Positions 10,601-21,700 of a DNA stretch of 64,000 bases are shown here, in pieces. The position numbers were made by a program, and so were the translations under genes. The stretch's first letter is position 1. The number at the start of each line of letters is the position of its first letter. This DNA is from Chitinophagaceae bacterium PMP191F. GTDB taxonomy: Bacteria; Bacteroidota; Bacteroidia; Chitinophagales; Chitinophagaceae. A model generated the notes under the pieces. The model searched no databases and was not told where the DNA came from. It saw only the letters and a program-made list of their open reading frames with translations. Location of the stretch: assembly GCA_001302245.1 (NCBI GenBank), contig LGYU01000012.1, positions 1 through 64,000 of the forward strand, written 5' to 3'.

Positions 10601-11962
10601 TTTAGGCTGGAAAGCCTGGATTGACAAACGGTGCAGTGTCGGGGCGCGGTTTAACATTACCGGGTGCCCTTTCAGAATATTTTCAAGGATATCCCAAACA
10701 ACAGCTTCCTTGCGGTCTACCAGTTTACGGGCAGATTTAACTGTTTTTACGATACCTCTTTCAATCAGTTTACGAATGATAAACGGTTTGAACAGCTCAG
10801 CAGCCATGTCCTTCGGCAAACCGCACTCATGCAGTTTCATTTCAGGACCTACCACGATTACAGAACGACCAGAGTAGTCAACACGTTTACCCAACAGGTT
10901 CTGACGGAAACGGCCTTGTTTACCTTTCAGTACGTCTGACAGTGATTTCAGCGCGCGACCACCTTCAGCTTTCACCGCGTTTGATTTACGGCTGTTGTCG
11001 AACAGTGAGTCAACTGCTTCCTGCAACATACGTTTTTCGTTACGCAGGATCACCTCAGGGGCTTTGATCTCCAGCAAACGTTTCAAACGGTTGTTACGGA
11101 TGATAACACGACGATACAGGTCATTCAGGTCGGATGATGCAAAACGACCGCCATCCAGAGGAACTAACGGACGCAATTCCGGTGGAATAACAGGAATATA
11201 TTGCATTACCATCCACTCAGGACGGTTAGTGATCCTTCCATTTGCTTCGCGGAACGCTTCTACCACGCTCAGACGTTTCAAAGCGTCTGCTTTACGTTGC
11301 TGAGAAGTTTCGGTAGCAGCCGAGTTACGCAGGCTGAATGACAGTGAATCCAGTTCAATTCTCTGCAACAAGTCATGAACCGCTTCAGCACCCATCTTAG
11401 CAATGAATTTCTGCGGATCGTCATCTGGCAGGTACTGGTTCTCTTTAGGAAGATTTTCCAGGATCTCCAGGTATTCTTCTTCAGTCAGCAGGTCACCGCT
11501 CTTCAAACCTTTATCCTCACGGATACCGGCCTGAATTACCACAAAACGCTCATAATACACAATAGTCTCTAATTTCTTAGAGCTAACACCCAGCAGGTAA
11601 CCGATCTTATTGGGTAAGCTTTTGAAATACCAGATATGAACAACCGGTACAACCAGTTTAATATGGCCCATGCGCTCACGACGTACTTTCTTCTCAGTAA
11701 CTTCTACACCGCAACGGTCGCACACAATGCCTTTATAACGGATACGCTTATACTTTCCGCAAGCACACTCATAATCCTTTACCGGACCAAAAATGCGTTC
11801 GCAGAACAAACCATCTCTTTCAGGTTTGTAGGTACGATAGTTAATAGTTTCCGGTTTCAGTACTTCACCATAGCTACGCTCCAGAATGGAGTCGGGGGAA
11901 GCAAGACCGATAGTGATCTTTGAAAATGTGGCCCTGGGACGATTATCTTTTTTAATAGCCAT
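7667..11962 (-). CDS. rpoC: DNA-directed RNA polymerase subunit beta'
   Basis: The 1431-residue catalytic subunit of RNA polymerase carries the absolutely conserved NADFDGDQM at about residue 470, which holds the three aspartates for catalytic magnesium. The N-terminal zinc ribbon ([11 protein letters not shown]...CDRCGV, about 65-90) and the second zinc site ([13 protein letters not shown], about 900) are both present. The length is typical of Bacteroidota. It lies 116 bases downstream of rpoB, with a hairpin repeat in the spacer, and is followed by a strong terminator. The C-terminus ends in an acidic DDDE. Confidence 0.99.
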   Translation of the reverse strand: MAIKKDNRPRATFSKITIGLASPDSILERSYGEVLKPETINYRTYKPERDGLFCERIFGPVKDYECACGKYKRIRYKGIVCDRCGVEVTEKKVRRERMGHIKLVVPVVHIWYFKSLPNKIGYLLGVSSKKLETIVYYERFVVIQAGIREDKGLKSGDLLTEEEYLEILENLPKENQYLPDDDPQKFIAKMGAEAVHDLLQRIELDSLSFSLRNSAATETSQQRKADALKRLSVVEAFREANGRITNRPEWMVMQYIPVIPPELRPLVPLDGGRFASSDLNDLYRRVIIRNNRLKRLLEIKAPEVILRNEKRMLQEAVDSLFDNSRKSNAVKAEGGRALKSLSDVLKGKQGRFRQNLLGKRVDYSGRSVIVVGPEMKLHECGLPKDMAAELFKPFIIRKLIERGIVKTVKSARKLVDRKEAVVWDILENILKGHPVMLNRAPTLHRLSIQAFQPKLIEGKAIQLHPLVCSAFNADFDGDQMAVHVPLSSAAILEAQLLMLSSHNILNPQNGAPMTLPSQDMVLGLYYITKGKKTTETEVIRGEGKAFYSAEEVIIAYNEGSIDLHANIKVKADVRLDSGELKRKLIDTTVGRVLFNQFVPKEVGYINALLTKKNLREIIGDIIKITNVPKTAKFLDDIKQLGFRTAFQGGLSFNINDLIIPSIKETVLENAKGEVDEVWDNYNMGLITNNERYNQIVDIWSRVDTRITETLIRELSTDKQGFNSVYMMLDSGARGSKQQIKQLCGIRGLMAKPRKSGSSGSEIIENPILSNFKGGLNVLDYFISTHGARKGLADTALKTADAGYLTRRLVDVAQDVVITEEDCGTLRGIAISALKDNEEVVEPLYDRIIGRTSLHDVYNPATDKLVVAAGAQINEDIGKEIEEAGIETVEIRSVLTCESKRGVCVRCYGKNLATGNTAQKGDAVGIIAAQSIGEPGTQLTLRTFHVGGVAGSASVESSLLAKFDGTVQFDGLRSVTAENNQGEKIQVVIGRTGELRIVDVKNDRLLITNNVPYGATLMIKDGQQVKKGDVLCTWDPFNNVIVAEIAGKIKFESVIEGITYREEADEQTGHREKVVIETKDKTKIPTLIVEGSKDVKQYNLPVGSHIAVDETEDVRAGQVLVKIPRTLRMQRDITGGLPRVTELFEARNPGNPAVVCEIDGVVAFGAIKRGNREIVVEARDGVVKKYLVPLTRQILVQDGDFIKAGAPLSDGQVAPGDILAIKGPFAVQEYVVNEIQEVYRLQGVKINDKHIEVIVRQMMKKVEIVDPGDTRFLEEDLEDRFDFNDENDWIFDKKVITDPGESSKMRAGQIANLREIREENSLLRRADKKLVEYRDANPATSHPVLLGITKASLGTQSWISAASFQETTKVLSSAAIQGKTDDMLGLKENVITGHPIPAGTGLRDFENMIVGSKEEYELLQTTREAMSFDDDE

Positions 11963-12030
11963 ATTTTTTGGAGCTTTTTAGCTGTTAGCCTTCAGTAATT
12001 AGCCAAAGGCAAGATGTTTTTATCAAAACA

Positions 12031-12065
12031 GCATTGGCTAGTAGCTTACAGCTAGTAGCCAATGC
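12031..12065. repeat. Near-perfect inverted repeat between rpoB and rpoC
   Basis: Two 15-base arms (12031-12045 and 12051-12065) pair with one mismatch around a 5-base loop. A TAGCTGTTAGC-type motif recurs a few dozen bases further on (11979-11989). The hairpin lies 13 bases past the rpoB stop inside the operon spacer and has no T-run, so it looks like a dispersed repeat or processing hairpin rather than a terminator. Confidence 0.65.
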
Positions 12066-12078
12066 TTCCTTATAATTA

Positions 12079-15000
12079 CTATTCAAATTTCAGATCCAGA
12101 CCTAAGCCTCTCAACTCATGCACCAATACGTTGAAAGATTCTGGTATACCTGCTCTCGGAATGTTATCGCCTTTCACGATTGCCTCGTAAGTTTTGGCGC
12201 GACCGATAATGTCATCAGACTTAATGGTCAATAACTCCTGCAGGATATTAGATGCACCGTAAGCTTCAAGAGCCCACACCTCCATCTCACCAAAACGCTG
12301 ACCACCAAACTGTGCTTTACCACCCAGCGGCTGCTGTGTAATCAAGCTGTATGGCCCGATAGAACGTGCGTGCATCTTATCATCAACCATGTGATGCAGT
12401 TTGATCATGTAGATAACACCCACAGTTGCTTTCTGGTGGAAGCGCTCACCGGTTTCACCATCGTGCAGGTATGTGTGACCAAAGCTTGGTAAACCTGCAT
12501 CGTTGATATGCTGAGCGATCTCTTCAGTAGTAGCACCGTCGAAGATCGGAGTAGCGAATTTCACACCCAACTTCTGACCAGCCCAACCCAGTACAGTTTC
12601 ATAGATCTGTCCAAGGTTCATACGGCTAGGTACACCCAACGGGTTCAGAACGATGTCAACCGGAGTTCCGTCTGCCAGGAATGGCATGTCTTCTGCACGT
12701 ACAATTTTGGCTACGATACCTTTGTTACCGTGACGACCCGCCATTTTATCACCCACTTTCAGCTTACGCTTAACAGCGATGTATACTTTGGCCAGTTTCA
12801 ATACACCGGCAGGTAACTCGTCACCGATTGAGATGTTGAATTTCTCTCTCTTGTAACGACCCAGTTCTTCGTTGAACTTGATGTTGTAGTTGTGCAGCAG
12901 GATATTGATATTGTCATCAATAGCGTTATCGCCGGTCCAACCCAGAGGATTTACGTTCTGGTAATCGATAGAAGACAGATTTTTCGGATTGAACTTAGCA
13001 CCTTTACCGATCTGTACTTCACCGAAGTTGTTGTTTACACCTGCAGAAGCTTTATCCTTCAGTAAGGTCTGCAGCTTGCTCAGCAACAGCTCTTTCAGGT
13101 CTTCAACGTTCTTCTCATGTATTTTTTCCAGTTTCTCAAGCGCTGCTTTCTCACGGATCTTCGCATTCTTATCTTTCTTAGCGCGCTGGAACAGTTTTTT
13201 GCCGATTACAACACCTTCCACACCGTTCGGAGCTTTCAATGATGCATCTTTTGCATCACCTGCTTTATCACCAAAGATGGCGCGCAGCAGTTTCTCTTCA
13301 GGAGTAGGATCGCTTTCACCTTTAGGAGTGATCTTACCAATCAGGATATCGCCTTCTTTGATAGCAGCACCCATACGGATGATACCATTTTCGTCGAGAT
13401 CTTTGGTAGCCTCTTCAGAAACGTTGGGGATATCAGGGGTCAGTTCTTCTTCACCCAGTTTGGTGTCGCGTACTTCCAGCTCATATTCAGAAATATGGAT
13501 AGAAGTGAACAGGTCTTCGCGGGCTACTTTCTCGTTGATCACGATCGCATCTTCGAAGTTGTAACCTTTCCATGGCATGAATGCCACTTTCAGGTTGCGG
13601 CCCAAAGCCAGCTCACCAGCCTGTACAGCATAACCTTCTGTCAGGAAATCGCCTTTTTTCAGACGCTGACCTTTTTTAACAGCAGGTTTGTGGTTGATAC
13701 AGGTTTCCTGGTTGGTTTTTATGAACTTGGTCAGTTTGTAAATTTTCAGGTCGTCTTCAAAGCTGACCAGACGGTCTCCTTCTGTACGGTCGTAACGGAT
13801 ATGGATCTCGCTACCATCTACATACTCAATCACACCATCACCTTCAGCAAGGATCTGAACACGTGCATCACGTGCAGCTTTACCTTCCAGACCAGTACCT
13901 ACGATAGGATTTTCCGGACGGATCAGCGGTACTGCCTGACGTTGCATGTTTGATCCCATCAGCGCACGGTTGGCGTCATCATGCTCCAGGAACGGGATCA
14001 GAGAAGCACTCAAACCAACGATCTGGTTAGGTGCAACGTCCATGAACTCCACTTCCTGTTTCTCCAGGATGGGGAAGTCACCCGTTTGACGTGAAGCAAT
14101 TTTATCTTCCAGAAAGTTGCCTTTCTCATCCAGAGGCACGCTGGCCTGGGCGATCTTGGCAATATCCTCTTCTTCTGCACTGAGGAAAGTGAGTTTTTTC
14201 AGATCTACTTTACCATCTTCAACTTTGTGATAAGGCGTTTCAATAAAGCCCATCTCGTTGATCTTGGCGTGTACGCAAAGTGTAGAGATCAGACCGATGT
14301 TCGGACCTTCAGGTGTTTCGATAGTACACAGACGGCCGTAGTGGCTGTAGTGTACGTCACGAACCTCAAAGCCGGCGCGCTCACGACTCAAACCACCTGG
14401 TCCGAGTGCGGAGATACGACGTTTGTGTGTGATCTCGGACAGCGGGTTGGTCTGGTCAAGGAACTGCGACAGCTGTGATGTTCCGAAGAAGGAGTTGATC
14501 ACAGAAGACAGGGTTCTTGCGTTGATCAGGTCAACCGGGGTGAACACCTCATTGTCACGTACGTTCATTCTTTCACGGATGGTACGGGCCATACGGGCCA
14601 GACCAACACCGAATTGAGCATATAACTGCTCACCCACTGTACGAACACGACGGTTGCTCAGGTGATCGATATCATCAATTTCCGCTTTAGCATTGGTTAA
14701 GCGAACGAGATATTTTATGATCTCGATGATATCTTCTTTTGTTAATGTTTTCTGATCCAGCGGCTGATTCAGGTTCAGTTTGCGGTTGATCTTGTAACGG
14801 CCAACTTCACCCAGATCATAACGTTTATCGCTGAAGAACAGCTTGTCGATGATACCGCGCGCAGTTTCATCATCTGGCGCATCGGCACCACGCAACTGGC
14901 GGTAGATATGCTGTACCGCTTCCAGTTCGCTGTTGGAAGTATCTTTATTTAAAGTGTTGTAGATGATAGCAAAGTCACCACCTACATCTTCTTTCTGCAC

Positions 15001-15882
15001 AAACACGCTCTTCACGTCCATATCACCAATCATGTCGATGGCTTCTTCATCCAGTACGGTATCGCGTTCCAGCACCACCTCGTTTCTTTCGATAGACACT
15101 ACCTCACCGGTATCTTCGTCTACAAAGTCTTCAACCCATGTTCTCAGAACGCGGGCTGCCAGGCGTTTGCCGATATATTTCTGCAGAGATTTTTTGTCGC
15201 CTTTTACTTCATCGGCCATACCAAACAGCTCCAGGATGTCCTTGTCTGTTTCATAACCGATAGAGCGTAACAGGGTAGTTACGGGGAATTTTTTCTTGCG
15301 GTCAATGTACGCGTACATCACGTTGTTGATGTCGGTAGCAAACTCCATCCACGCACCTTTGAAAGGAATTACGCGGGCAGAGTAAATTTTAGTTCCGTTC
15401 GGGTGAACAGATTGACCGAAGAATACACCAGGTGAACGGTGCAGCTGGGATACTACCACACGCTCAGCACCATTGATAACAAATGTACCACGTGGAGTCA
15501 TGTAAGGAATGTTGCCCAGAAATACGTCCTGAACAATAGTTTGGAAGTCTACGTGCTCCTCATCATTACAGCTCAAACGAAGTTTAGCCTTCAGGGGAAC
15601 AGCGTAAGTCAATCCACGCTCCATACACTCTTCGATAGTGTAACGGGGAGGATCAATGAAATAATCCAGGAACTCCAGTACGAAAATATTGCGGGTGTCG
15701 GTGATAGGGAAATTCTCCTTAAACACCTTGAACAACCCCTCAATGTTACGCTTGTCCGGAGTGGTTTCTAACTGGAAGAATTCTTTGAACGATTGAATCT
15801 GTACTTCGAGTAGGTCAGGGGCTTCAGCTAAATTTTTGATTTTACCAAAGTTGACCCTGTTTTGCAGTTTTGTTGAAGACAT
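12079..15882 (-). CDS. rpoB: DNA-directed RNA polymerase subunit beta
   Basis: The 1267-residue beta subunit contains the rifampicin-region sequence [33 protein letters not shown] (quoted in two parts: [19 protein letters not shown] and [14 protein letters not shown]) and the C-terminal [17 protein letters not shown]. In the Rif cluster the usual residues appear unaltered (Q, D, H, R, S). I start at 15882 ([10 protein letters not shown]) because the longer frame has no family similarity. Its promoter lies about 200 bases upstream, after the LacI-family gene, so rpoBC can be transcribed independently of rplKAJL. Confidence 0.99.
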   Translation of the reverse strand: MSSTKLQNRVNFGKIKNLAEAPDLLEVQIQSFKEFFQLETTPDKRNIEGLFKVFKENFPITDTRNIFVLEFLDYFIDPPRYTIEECMERGLTYAVPLKAKLRLSCNDEEHVDFQTIVQDVFLGNIPYMTPRGTFVINGAERVVVSQLHRSPGVFFGQSVHPNGTKIYSARVIPFKGAWMEFATDINNVMYAYIDRKKKFPVTTLLRSIGYETDKDILELFGMADEVKGDKKSLQKYIGKRLAARVLRTWVEDFVDEDTGEVVSIERNEVVLERDTVLDEEAIDMIGDMDVKSVFVQKEDVGGDFAIIYNTLNKDTSNSELEAVQHIYRQLRGADAPDDETARGIIDKLFFSDKRYDLGEVGRYKINRKLNLNQPLDQKTLTKEDIIEIIKYLVRLTNAKAEIDDIDHLSNRRVRTVGEQLYAQFGVGLARMARTIRERMNVRDNEVFTPVDLINARTLSSVINSFFGTSQLSQFLDQTNPLSEITHKRRISALGPGGLSRERAGFEVRDVHYSHYGRLCTIETPEGPNIGLISTLCVHAKINEMGFIETPYHKVEDGKVDLKKLTFLSAEEEDIAKIAQASVPLDEKGNFLEDKIASRQTGDFPILEKQEVEFMDVAPNQIVGLSASLIPFLEHDDANRALMGSNMQRQAVPLIRPENPIVGTGLEGKAARDARVQILAEGDGVIEYVDGSEIHIRYDRTEGDRLVSFEDDLKIYKLTKFIKTNQETCINHKPAVKKGQRLKKGDFLTEGYAVQAGELALGRNLKVAFMPWKGYNFEDAIVINEKVAREDLFTSIHISEYELEVRDTKLGEEELTPDIPNVSEEATKDLDENGIIRMGAAIKEGDILIGKITPKGESDPTPEEKLLRAIFGDKAGDAKDASLKAPNGVEGVVIGKKLFQRAKKDKNAKIREKAALEKLEKIHEKNVEDLKELLLSKLQTLLKDKASAGVNNNFGEVQIGKGAKFNPKNLSSIDYQNVNPLGWTGDNAIDDNINILLHNYNIKFNEELGRYKREKFNISIGDELPAGVLKLAKVYIAVKRKLKVGDKMAGRHGNKGIVAKIVRAEDMPFLADGTPVDIVLNPLGVPSRMNLGQIYETVLGWAGQKLGVKFATPIFDGATTEEIAQHINDAGLPSFGHTYLHDGETGERFHQKATVGVIYMIKLHHMVDDKMHARSIGPYSLITQQPLGGKAQFGGQRFGEMEVWALEAYGASNILQELLTIKSDDIIGRAKTYEAIVKGDNIPRAGIPESFNVLVHELRGLGLDLKFE

Positions 15883-16080
15883 ATTGATTAAAACCGGTTT
15901 TTTAATTGTTCGAACGTCAAAATCATCTAGATACAAAACCATTTTCAAAGAGAATTGCGCTTTTAACAGGCCGGGAGGCGTTAAAAGAGCTCATTCTCAA
16001 TATACTGAATTTGAGGTAGTTATATTAATCTGGCCATGTTAAACGTACCTCAGCTAATTAGCTTTGTGAAAAATGGAGGG

Positions 16081-16111
16081 CAAAGGTAACCAAATCCCCG
16101 TTAAAAAACAA
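16081..16111 (-). promoter_or_regulatory. Bacteroidota-type promoter for rpoBC
   Basis: On the minus strand TTG (16109-16111) is followed by 20 bases and then TACCTTTG (16081-16088), matching the Bacteroidota TTG / TAnnTTTG consensus. The predicted start of transcription near 16075 leaves a leader of about 190 bases before rpoB. The whole 318-base gap 15883-16201 contains no gene. The leader has a short inverted pair TGAGGTA/TACCTCA but no element I recognise. Confidence 0.75.
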
Positions 16112-16201
16112 GGATTTTATTGCATACCCCTCCTACCCCGGGATTTCCAGGTCATTATTGAGCAAATACCATGCTGTTAATTTCAATACACGTACAATTT
16201 A

Positions 16202-17227
16202 TCAGGTAGTACCCCTTTCCAGTAAACTGGCTGGTAACTCCACCTGGGTTTTTCTGTTCACCATGTTCACTTTACCCATCTGCTCCATCAACAGGTGAAC
16301 AGCAGTTTTCGCAATTTCTTCAACGGGTTGCCGGATGCTGGTGATACCGCTAGGGAAAAGCCGGAAAACATCATGATCATCAAAGCTGATCATAGCCAGG
16401 TCGTCCGGAAGCTTTACGTTCAGTTGCTGAAGACTTTCCAGTCCCAGCAATCCCAAATAATTGGTAGCAAAAAATAATACGTCCAGGTCGGGCGTATTCC
16501 TGATGAAGCCGCTGATACTGTTAATCGCTTCTGCGGCATTATACCAGTAACCCAGTTTCAGGATCAATGATTCATCCGGTGTAATACCATGTTTTTTTAA
16601 ACATTCCCGGTACGCTTTTATCCGTTGTTCCAGTTGAATAAGATCAAGATCTACAGTAATAAAACCGATGCGCCGGTATCCTTTGCCTATCAGGTGTTCC
16701 ATACCTTTGGCTACAGCCCCGTAATTATCTACCAGTACATACGGTACATTTTCGCCCGGCAGGTAACTGTCCATCAGCACTACCGGCCTTTTCAACGACA
16801 CCAGCGTTCTGATGTCCTTTTCCATACCAATAGTAGGCGTAATGATATAACCGTCTACCTGCCGCTGGGACAGCATTTTGATCAGTTCCTGCCCTTTATC
16901 TGCGTTATTCTCTGTGCTGCAATATACTACGCGGTAACCAAACAGTGAGGCCTCATCTTCTATCACTTTTGCCAGGGAGGCAAAAAAGTTACCGGAAATG
17001 CTTTCCACCACCAGTCCCAGTAGGTTAGATTTACCGGTTCTGAGGCTTACTGCCGCCTGGTTGGGCTGATACCCTTCGCGACTGGCAATTTCAAGGATTT
17101 TATTGGCTTTGGCTTCGCTGATACGCATCTTTTTAGCCTTGCCATTCAATACGAAAGATACAGTTGACGGAGATACCCCCACCAAGTTCGCTATATCTTT
17201 AAGGGAAACCCTTTTTATATTATCCAT
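16202..17227 (-). CDS. LacI-family transcriptional regulator
   Basis: The 341-residue protein has an N-terminal LacI helix-turn-helix and hinge (VSLKDIANLVGVSPSTVSFVLNG begins at residue 7; NKILEIASREGYQPN follows). A periplasmic-binding-protein-like effector domain runs from about residue 66 (LLGLVVESISGNFF) to the end. Family members bind sugars and repress or activate carbohydrate genes. No sugar genes adjoin it: it sits between rplL and rpoB, separated by a terminator on one side and the rpoBC promoter on the other. Its regulon must therefore lie elsewhere. Confidence 0.93.
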   Translation of the reverse strand: MDNIKRVSLKDIANLVGVSPSTVSFVLNGKAKKMRISEAKANKILEIASREGYQPNQAAVSLRTGKSNLLGLVVESISGNFFASLAKVIEDEASLFGYRVVYCSTENNADKGQELIKMLSQRQVDGYIITPTIGMEKDIRTLVSLKRPVVLMDSYLPGENVPYVLVDNYGAVAKGMEHLIGKGYRRIGFITVDLDLIQLEQRIKAYRECLKKHGITPDESLILKLGYWYNAAEAINSISGFIRNTPDLDVLFFATNYLGLLGLESLQQLNVKLPDDLAMISFDDHDVFRLFPSGITSIRQPVEEIAKTAVHLLMEQMGKVNMVNRKTQVELPASLLERGTT

Positions 17228-17310
17228 TTACGGCGCCCGATATATGTCAATAATTGCTAAACTAATAAAATTACCGCAGCAACCCATATTTATACGTTCT
17301 TATTGCCATA

Positions 17311-17345
17311 AAAAATAAAAACCCCGGTTATGCACCAGGGTTTTT
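17311..17345 (-). terminator. Rho-independent terminator after rplL
   Basis: On the minus strand the stem AAAAACCC..GG / CC..GGGTTTTT (one internal mismatch, 7-base loop) runs into TTTTTATTTTTTATGG. It closes the rplKAJL unit 22 bases past the rplL stop, so the LacI-family gene and rpoB need their own promoters. Confidence 0.85.
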
Positions 17346-17366
17346 AATAACGTCAGTATGTTGGAA

Positions 17367-17741
17367 TTACTGAATTTCAACGTCTGCACCTGCTTCTTTC
17401 AGTTTAGCAGCCAGAGCATCAGCGTCTGCTTTGCTAACACCTTCTTTAACAGGTTTTGGAGCACCGTCTACCAGATCTTTTGCTTCTTTCAGACCGAGAC
17501 CAGTCAGATCTTTAACGATCTTAACTACGTTCAGTTTGTTAGCGCCACCATTTTTCAGGATAACGTTGAAAGCAGTTTTCTCTTCTGCAGGAGCAGCACC
17601 GGCAGCAGGACCAGCAGCTACAGCTACAGCAGCAGCAGCAGGCTCAATGCCATACTCTTCTTTCAGAATTTTAGCTAACTCGTTTACTTCTTTTACAGTC
17701 AGACCAACTAACTGTTCTGCAAATGCTTTTAAATCTGCCAT
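17367..17741 (-). CDS. rplL: 50S ribosomal protein L7/L12
   Basis: The 124-residue stalk protein has an N-terminal dimerisation region (1-32), an Ala/Gly/Pro hinge (about 33-52) and the C-terminal factor-binding domain ([10 protein letters not shown] to the end, with [22 protein letters not shown], about 75-96, cited as [10 protein letters not shown] and [12 protein letters not shown]). I use the ATG at 17741 ([10 protein letters not shown]), the normal L7/L12 start. It is the last gene of the rplKAJL unit. The 216-base spacer to rplJ is unusually long and filled by a repeat. Confidence 0.99.
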   Translation of the reverse strand: MADLKAFAEQLVGLTVKEVNELAKILKEEYGIEPAAAAVAVAAGPAAGAAPAEEKTAFNVILKNGGANKLNVVKIVKDLTGLGLKEAKDLVDGAPKPVKEGVSKADADALAAKLKEAGADVEIQ

Positions 17742-17835
17742 GTTGTGTAAAATTTTTTCCGCCTTCATTGCCTGCGCTCCGGCGGATGGTTTTTAAAAAA
17801 ATTTGACTTTACGTCTAATAACTCCCAGGCCGAGT

Positions 17836-17957
17836 TAATTAATTTGAAAATGTGCAAATTTGAAAATGTGCGAATGAAAGCCTCCAATTCGGAAATGATT
17901 TCGCAAAATCAGCTACCTCATTATCTAATTTTCAGATTAACACATTGGCTAATTTGC
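17836..17957. repeat. AT-rich dispersed intergenic repeat between rplJ and rplL
   Basis: Here TTTGAAAATGTGC is repeated in tandem (AATTTGAAAATGTGCAAATT, then TTGAAAATGTGCG), and the far side carries complementary ATTTTCAGATTAACACATT. Related sequences occur at 24305-24415, 26305-26395, 49146-49166 and 58049-58066. The element lengthens the rplJ-rplL spacer. Confidence 0.6.
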
Positions 17958-18491
17958 TTAGTTCGCTGCTCTTTCTTCCAGCGCCTTTACCAGACCAGCC
18001 AGTTTGTTGCCAGCGTTCAGGCCGCTGATAACATTCTTCGCAGGAGACTGCAACAGACCAATGATCTCGCCGATAAGGTCTTGTTTGCTTTTCAGCGTAG
18101 TCAGCGTTTTCAGTTGCTCATCACCGGCAAATACATCACCGTCAATGAAAGCAGCTTTCAGTGCTGGTTTACCTGAATCTTTAGGTCCTTTACGGAAGTC
18201 GCTGATAATTAAAGCAGGCTCTTTGGCATTTTCGCTGAACATCAGTGCAGTAACACCGTTCAGTGATTCAAATACGCCAGAGAAACGTGCGCTGTCGATA
18301 CCTTCCAGGGCTTTACGGATCAGTGTATTTTTTGCAACTTTCATTTCAACATTCTTATTGAAACAAACACGACGCAATTTGTTGATCTGATCAACTGTTA
18401 AAGACTCTGTATTGGTAATATAGAAATTGTTGTACTGAGAGAATTTTTCCTTCAATACTTCAATCACTTCATTTTTTTCTTGTTTGGTCAT
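17958..18491 (-). CDS. rplJ: 50S ribosomal protein L10
   Basis: The 177-residue protein anchors the L7/L12 dimers to 23S rRNA. It begins MTKQEKNEVIEVLKEKFSQY, with the conserved NTESLTVDQINKLRR and KVAKNTLIRKALEG segments. The C-terminal helix that binds L12 ends in LVKALEERAAN. It follows rplA after 68 bases. That leader contains a possible small stem (GTT-CCG with CGG-AAC on the minus strand), the position where L10 autoregulation acts in many bacteria, but I cannot confirm the motif. Confidence 0.98.
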   Translation of the reverse strand: MTKQEKNEVIEVLKEKFSQYNNFYITNTESLTVDQINKLRRVCFNKNVEMKVAKNTLIRKALEGIDSARFSGVFESLNGVTALMFSENAKEPALIISDFRKGPKDSGKPALKAAFIDGDVFAGDEQLKTLTTLKSKQDLIGEIIGLLQSPAKNVISGLNAGNKLAGLVKALEERAAN

Positions 18492-18559
18492 AACCCAAAT
18501 TTTTAGATGTTCCGCTTTTGACCTTCAACGATTGTATCCGGCAACTGCGTTACATTAGT

Positions 18560-19252
18560 TTAGTTCATCAATGATTTTGTGTCAACTGCAATGCCGGGGC
18601 TCATAGAACTAGCCATGAACACGCTTTTCAGGTAAGTACCTTTGGCTGTAGCAGGTTTTGCCTTGATAATAGCATTGATCAGCTCGGTGCTGTTCTCAGT
18701 GATTTTCTCAGGGCTGAAGCTTACGCGACCAATAGAAGCGTGAACGATACCAGCTTTGTCTACTTTAAAGGCAATTTTACCACCTTTTACCTCAGTTACA
18801 GCAGCAGCAACATCATTGGTTACTGTACCGGTCTTGGGGTTAGGCATCAGGTTACGGGGACCCAGAATTTTACCGAGTTTACCGATTTTAGGCATTACAG
18901 AAGGAGTAGCCACAATTACGTCTACATCTACCCAGCCACCTTCAATTTTCTGAACAAACTCATCCAGACCAACATAGTCAGCACCGGCATTTTTTGCTTC
19001 AGTTTCTTTATCAGGAGTACACAGCACCAACACGCGTTTGGTTTTACCGGTACCATGAGGTAATGTAACTGTACCGCGGATGGCCTGATCCGCTTTTTTA
19101 GGATCAACACCCAGGCGGATGTGAATATCTACGGAAGCATCAAATTTGGTAGTGTTAACTTCTTTTACCAGGGTAGAAGCTTCCTTCAGTGAATAGATCT
19201 TTTTCTTATCTATTTTGGCATCAACTGCTTTTCTTTTTTTAGCAATTCCCAT
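18560..19252 (-). CDS. rplA: 50S ribosomal protein L1
   Basis: The 230-residue two-domain rRNA-binding protein forms the L1 stalk. It contains [31 protein letters not shown] and the L1 signature [16 protein letters not shown] followed by [21 protein letters not shown] (given here in pieces shorter than 20 residues: [21 protein letters not shown]). Length and start are standard. It is 44 bases downstream of rplK in the same unit. Confidence 0.99.
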   Translation of the reverse strand: MGIAKKRKAVDAKIDKKKIYSLKEASTLVKEVNTTKFDASVDIHIRLGVDPKKADQAIRGTVTLPHGTGKTKRVLVLCTPDKETEAKNAGADYVGLDEFVQKIEGGWVDVDVIVATPSVMPKIGKLGKILGPRNLMPNPKTGTVTNDVAAAVTEVKGGKIAFKVDKAGIVHASIGRVSFSPEKITENSTELINAIIKAKPATAKGTYLKSVFMASSMSPGIAVDTKSLMN

Positions 19253-19296
19253 TGTCTTTCAGTTTAAGAGCCGCTGAAACAGCGGACAGTAAAAAA

Positions 19297-19740
19297 TTAA
19301 TTTTCCCAGGGCGCTGTTCCATCTACAGTAAGACCCATACTGCGTGCTGTACCAGCAACCATTTTCATGGCGCTTTCCAGGGTAAAGCAGTTCAGATCGG
19401 GCATTTTGTCTTTAGCAATAGCCTCAACCTGGTTCCAGCTTACTTTACCAACCTTGTTACGGTTAGGCTCTTTGGAACCGCTTTGCAGTTTTGCTGCTTC
19501 CAGCAATTGTACAGCCGCGGGAGGAGTTTTAATTACAAACTCGAAAGACTTGTCAGAATAAACAGTGATGATCACAGGAAGTACTTTCCCGATTTTGTCC
19601 TGCGTGCGCGCATTGAACTGCTTACAGAATTCCATGATGTTTACACCCTTGGAACCTAATGCAGGACCTACAGGAGGAGCCGGATTTGCCTGGCCACCTT
19701 TTACCTGTAGCTTTACGAAGCCGGTAATTTCTTTTGCCAT
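19297..19740 (-). CDS. rplK: 50S ribosomal protein L11
   Basis: The 147-residue protein binds the GTPase-associated centre. It shows the N-terminal [20 protein letters not shown] and the C-terminal L11 motif [13 protein letters not shown]. It is first in rplKAJL and has its own consensus promoter. In most bacteria nusG lies directly upstream; here nusG is 3.8 kb away. Confidence 0.99.
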   Translation of the reverse strand: MAKEITGFVKLQVKGGQANPAPPVGPALGSKGVNIMEFCKQFNARTQDKIGKVLPVIITVYSDKSFEFVIKTPPAAVQLLEAAKLQSGSKEPNRNKVGKVSWNQVEAIAKDKMPDLNCFTLESAMKMVAGTARSMGLTVDGTAPWEN

Positions 19741-19840
19741 GTTACTACGTTTTTGGTATTAACGCCCGCTTACATCTATTGCAGAGAAGCTGAGCTCCCA
19801 AAGCCAATTCAAACGAAAAGAACTTTTTATTTGGGGGATG

Positions 19841-19871
19841 CAAAGGTAGGAAATAAGAAAATAGTATCAAA
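19841..19871 (-). promoter_or_regulatory. Bacteroidota-type promoter for rplKAJL
   Basis: On the minus strand TTTG (19868-19871) is followed by exactly 19 bases and TACCTTTG (19841-19848), an excellent match to TTTG-N19-TAnnTTTG. Transcription should begin near 19834, giving a leader of about 95 bases before rplK. Confidence 0.8.
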
Positions 19872-19907
19872 AGATATTTAAAGCAACATAGACAACGGGG
19901 TATCATG

Positions 19908-21533
19908 TTATTTATCCAACGTAAAATACTGATAATCAGCAGTCGAATCGATCAGTACAGCCTGCCCGTAATCCGGGAAGGTGGTATGCAACAGTTCCGG
20001 CTCTGCCAGTAGGCATTTTTTTGATACTGCCGCCACAATCAATGGCCCTTTGTTGCGATACACTACTCTTTTGACTCCCCTGTCATAATTTCTGCCGGCA
20101 ATACCGGTATGCTGCAGATCAAGCAGCACATCCAAATTGGTATCTACAAAGAAGACCACCTTACGCCCGTTCTGCGTATTGCCATACTGTTTGTCCAGTT
20201 GCAGCAACTTACGGTAAGAGGCTTCATCTAGGTTGTCAATATATTCAAAGCTATCCTGGTTACGGTAAAGATAGTTCACACTCAGGTAGCGGCCACTACT
20301 CCACTTGTTCTTCAGTTGTACAAAAACAGCAGCAGTTATTATTGCCAGCAAAACAATGGCTGTGTGCAGGTACAATGGTTTAATATACCGGTACCACACC
20401 GTAACAATGCCCGGCACAAAAAGATAGGCTACCAGTTTGAAATGCCGGAAGCTGTAATCAATGTTTGTATCCATACAATAGGCATATATGAAAAAGACGC
20501 TTACAGCAGCATACAGGAACAGTATCATTTTTCTATACTCATACCCAACACATTTACGTCGTATCCAGATGTAAACGGTCCATACCAATGTCATCAGCAT
20601 CAGAATATAGAATACAGGAGCTAGGCCATCTGTAATTTCTGCAAAGCCCAAAAACTTATTAAGCCGGATAATGGCAGGTTGAAAGATCAGCAGCCCACCC
20701 AGCGGTGAAGACAATGGTATAAAAATATCGGCCATCGATACACGAAATCCGTTTATCACTGTTGGAGCTTTGGCTGTGTTCAGGAATATATATACCACCA
20801 GTACGTTGAGCACTAAAGGCACAAGGTATGTAAAACGGTTACCAGAAATAAAGCGCAGCCTGCCGGTTTGTACCCATGCATCCATCATTGGCTCACCCAT
20901 CTTAAACGACAGTATAGCCGAGCAATAAATAACCAGGGTGGTCTTGGCTACAAAACAGGCGAGGAATAAAATAGTGGTGATTGCAATACTTTTTAATGTG
21001 GGTCGCTGCTGCTGCATTACATACCATACAAACCATGGGAATACGCCGAAAGAAAGGATCTCGCCTCCCTGGTAAATGATAAAGCTGTAGTAAAAGGTAC
21101 TGCTCAATGCAATTACCAGCAGTGACAGCCATTTAATAGCCTGAGGGAAGCGGTAAAAGGAAAACACTTTATAGAACCCGGTCATACCACTTACTGCAAA
21201 GAACAATGTGGTGATAATACATGCAACACCTGTTTTAATGCCCAGCAGGTATATAAACAATCCTGGTACCATCCACTGTCCCGGCGACCACCAGCTGACA
21301 AACGTATTATAGGGTTGGTTTATATTTTCAGGCAATAGCCCGGCAATCCTGTTAAATTGCCCGGTCTCTATGGTACCTTTATAAGCCAGCAATCCTGCAA
21401 TACTGTCTATGCTTAATATCAGCGGCTTTACTATTACAAGCACGGTAACACATATACCCAATAAGGCTAATAAAACGATAAAGAGTCTGTTTGTTCTGCT
21501 AATACCTGTATTGCGGAAGGATGCCAAAAACAT
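19908..21533 (-). CDS. Polytopic membrane protein, function unknown (GT-C-like architecture)
   Basis: The 541-residue protein has roughly ten hydrophobic segments between residues 18 and 410 and a C-terminal soluble domain of about 120 residues that contains several Asp/Arg-rich turns and KKCLLAEPELLHTTFPDYG. This layout resembles membrane glycosyltransferases of the GT-C fold, but I see no diagnostic motif. It sits between rplK and nusG next to a histone-like gene and a second multi-span protein, which is not its expected context. The substrate is unknown. Confidence 0.75.
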   Translation of the reverse strand: MFLASFRNTGISRTNRLFIVLLALLGICVTVLVIVKPLILSIDSIAGLLAYKGTIETGQFNRIAGLLPENINQPYNTFVSWWSPGQWMVPGLFIYLLGIKTGVACIITTLFFAVSGMTGFYKVFSFYRFPQAIKWLSLLVIALSSTFYYSFIIYQGGEILSFGVFPWFVWYVMQQQRPTLKSIAITTILFLACFVAKTTLVIYCSAILSFKMGEPMMDAWVQTGRLRFISGNRFTYLVPLVLNVLVVYIFLNTAKAPTVINGFRVSMADIFIPLSSPLGGLLIFQPAIIRLNKFLGFAEITDGLAPVFYILMLMTLVWTVYIWIRRKCVGYEYRKMILFLYAAVSVFFIYAYCMDTNIDYSFRHFKLVAYLFVPGIVTVWYRYIKPLYLHTAIVLLAIITAAVFVQLKNKWSSGRYLSVNYLYRNQDSFEYIDNLDEASYRKLLQLDKQYGNTQNGRKVVFFVDTNLDVLLDLQHTGIAGRNYDRGVKRVVYRNKGPLIVAAVSKKCLLAEPELLHTTFPDYGQAVLIDSTADYQYFTLDK

Positions 21534-21700
21534 AGTAAGGAATCAATGGTTCTGAGTGCCTGAAGAAGCCTTTTTCCAAGGGAAATACAAGTGTCTTGAC
21601 AGAAATAACTTGTATTTTTCTATTTAAAATATTATGAGTATCTTTTCGGTTAAAGGTAATTATTATATCTTCAAATAACATTTTAAATTCTCATAACACT

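Noticed and set aside
12989-13564. Long plus-strand open frames opposite rpoB and rpoC
   Set aside because: They are antisense shadows of highly constrained genes, Ser/Thr-rich with no start context or homology pattern.
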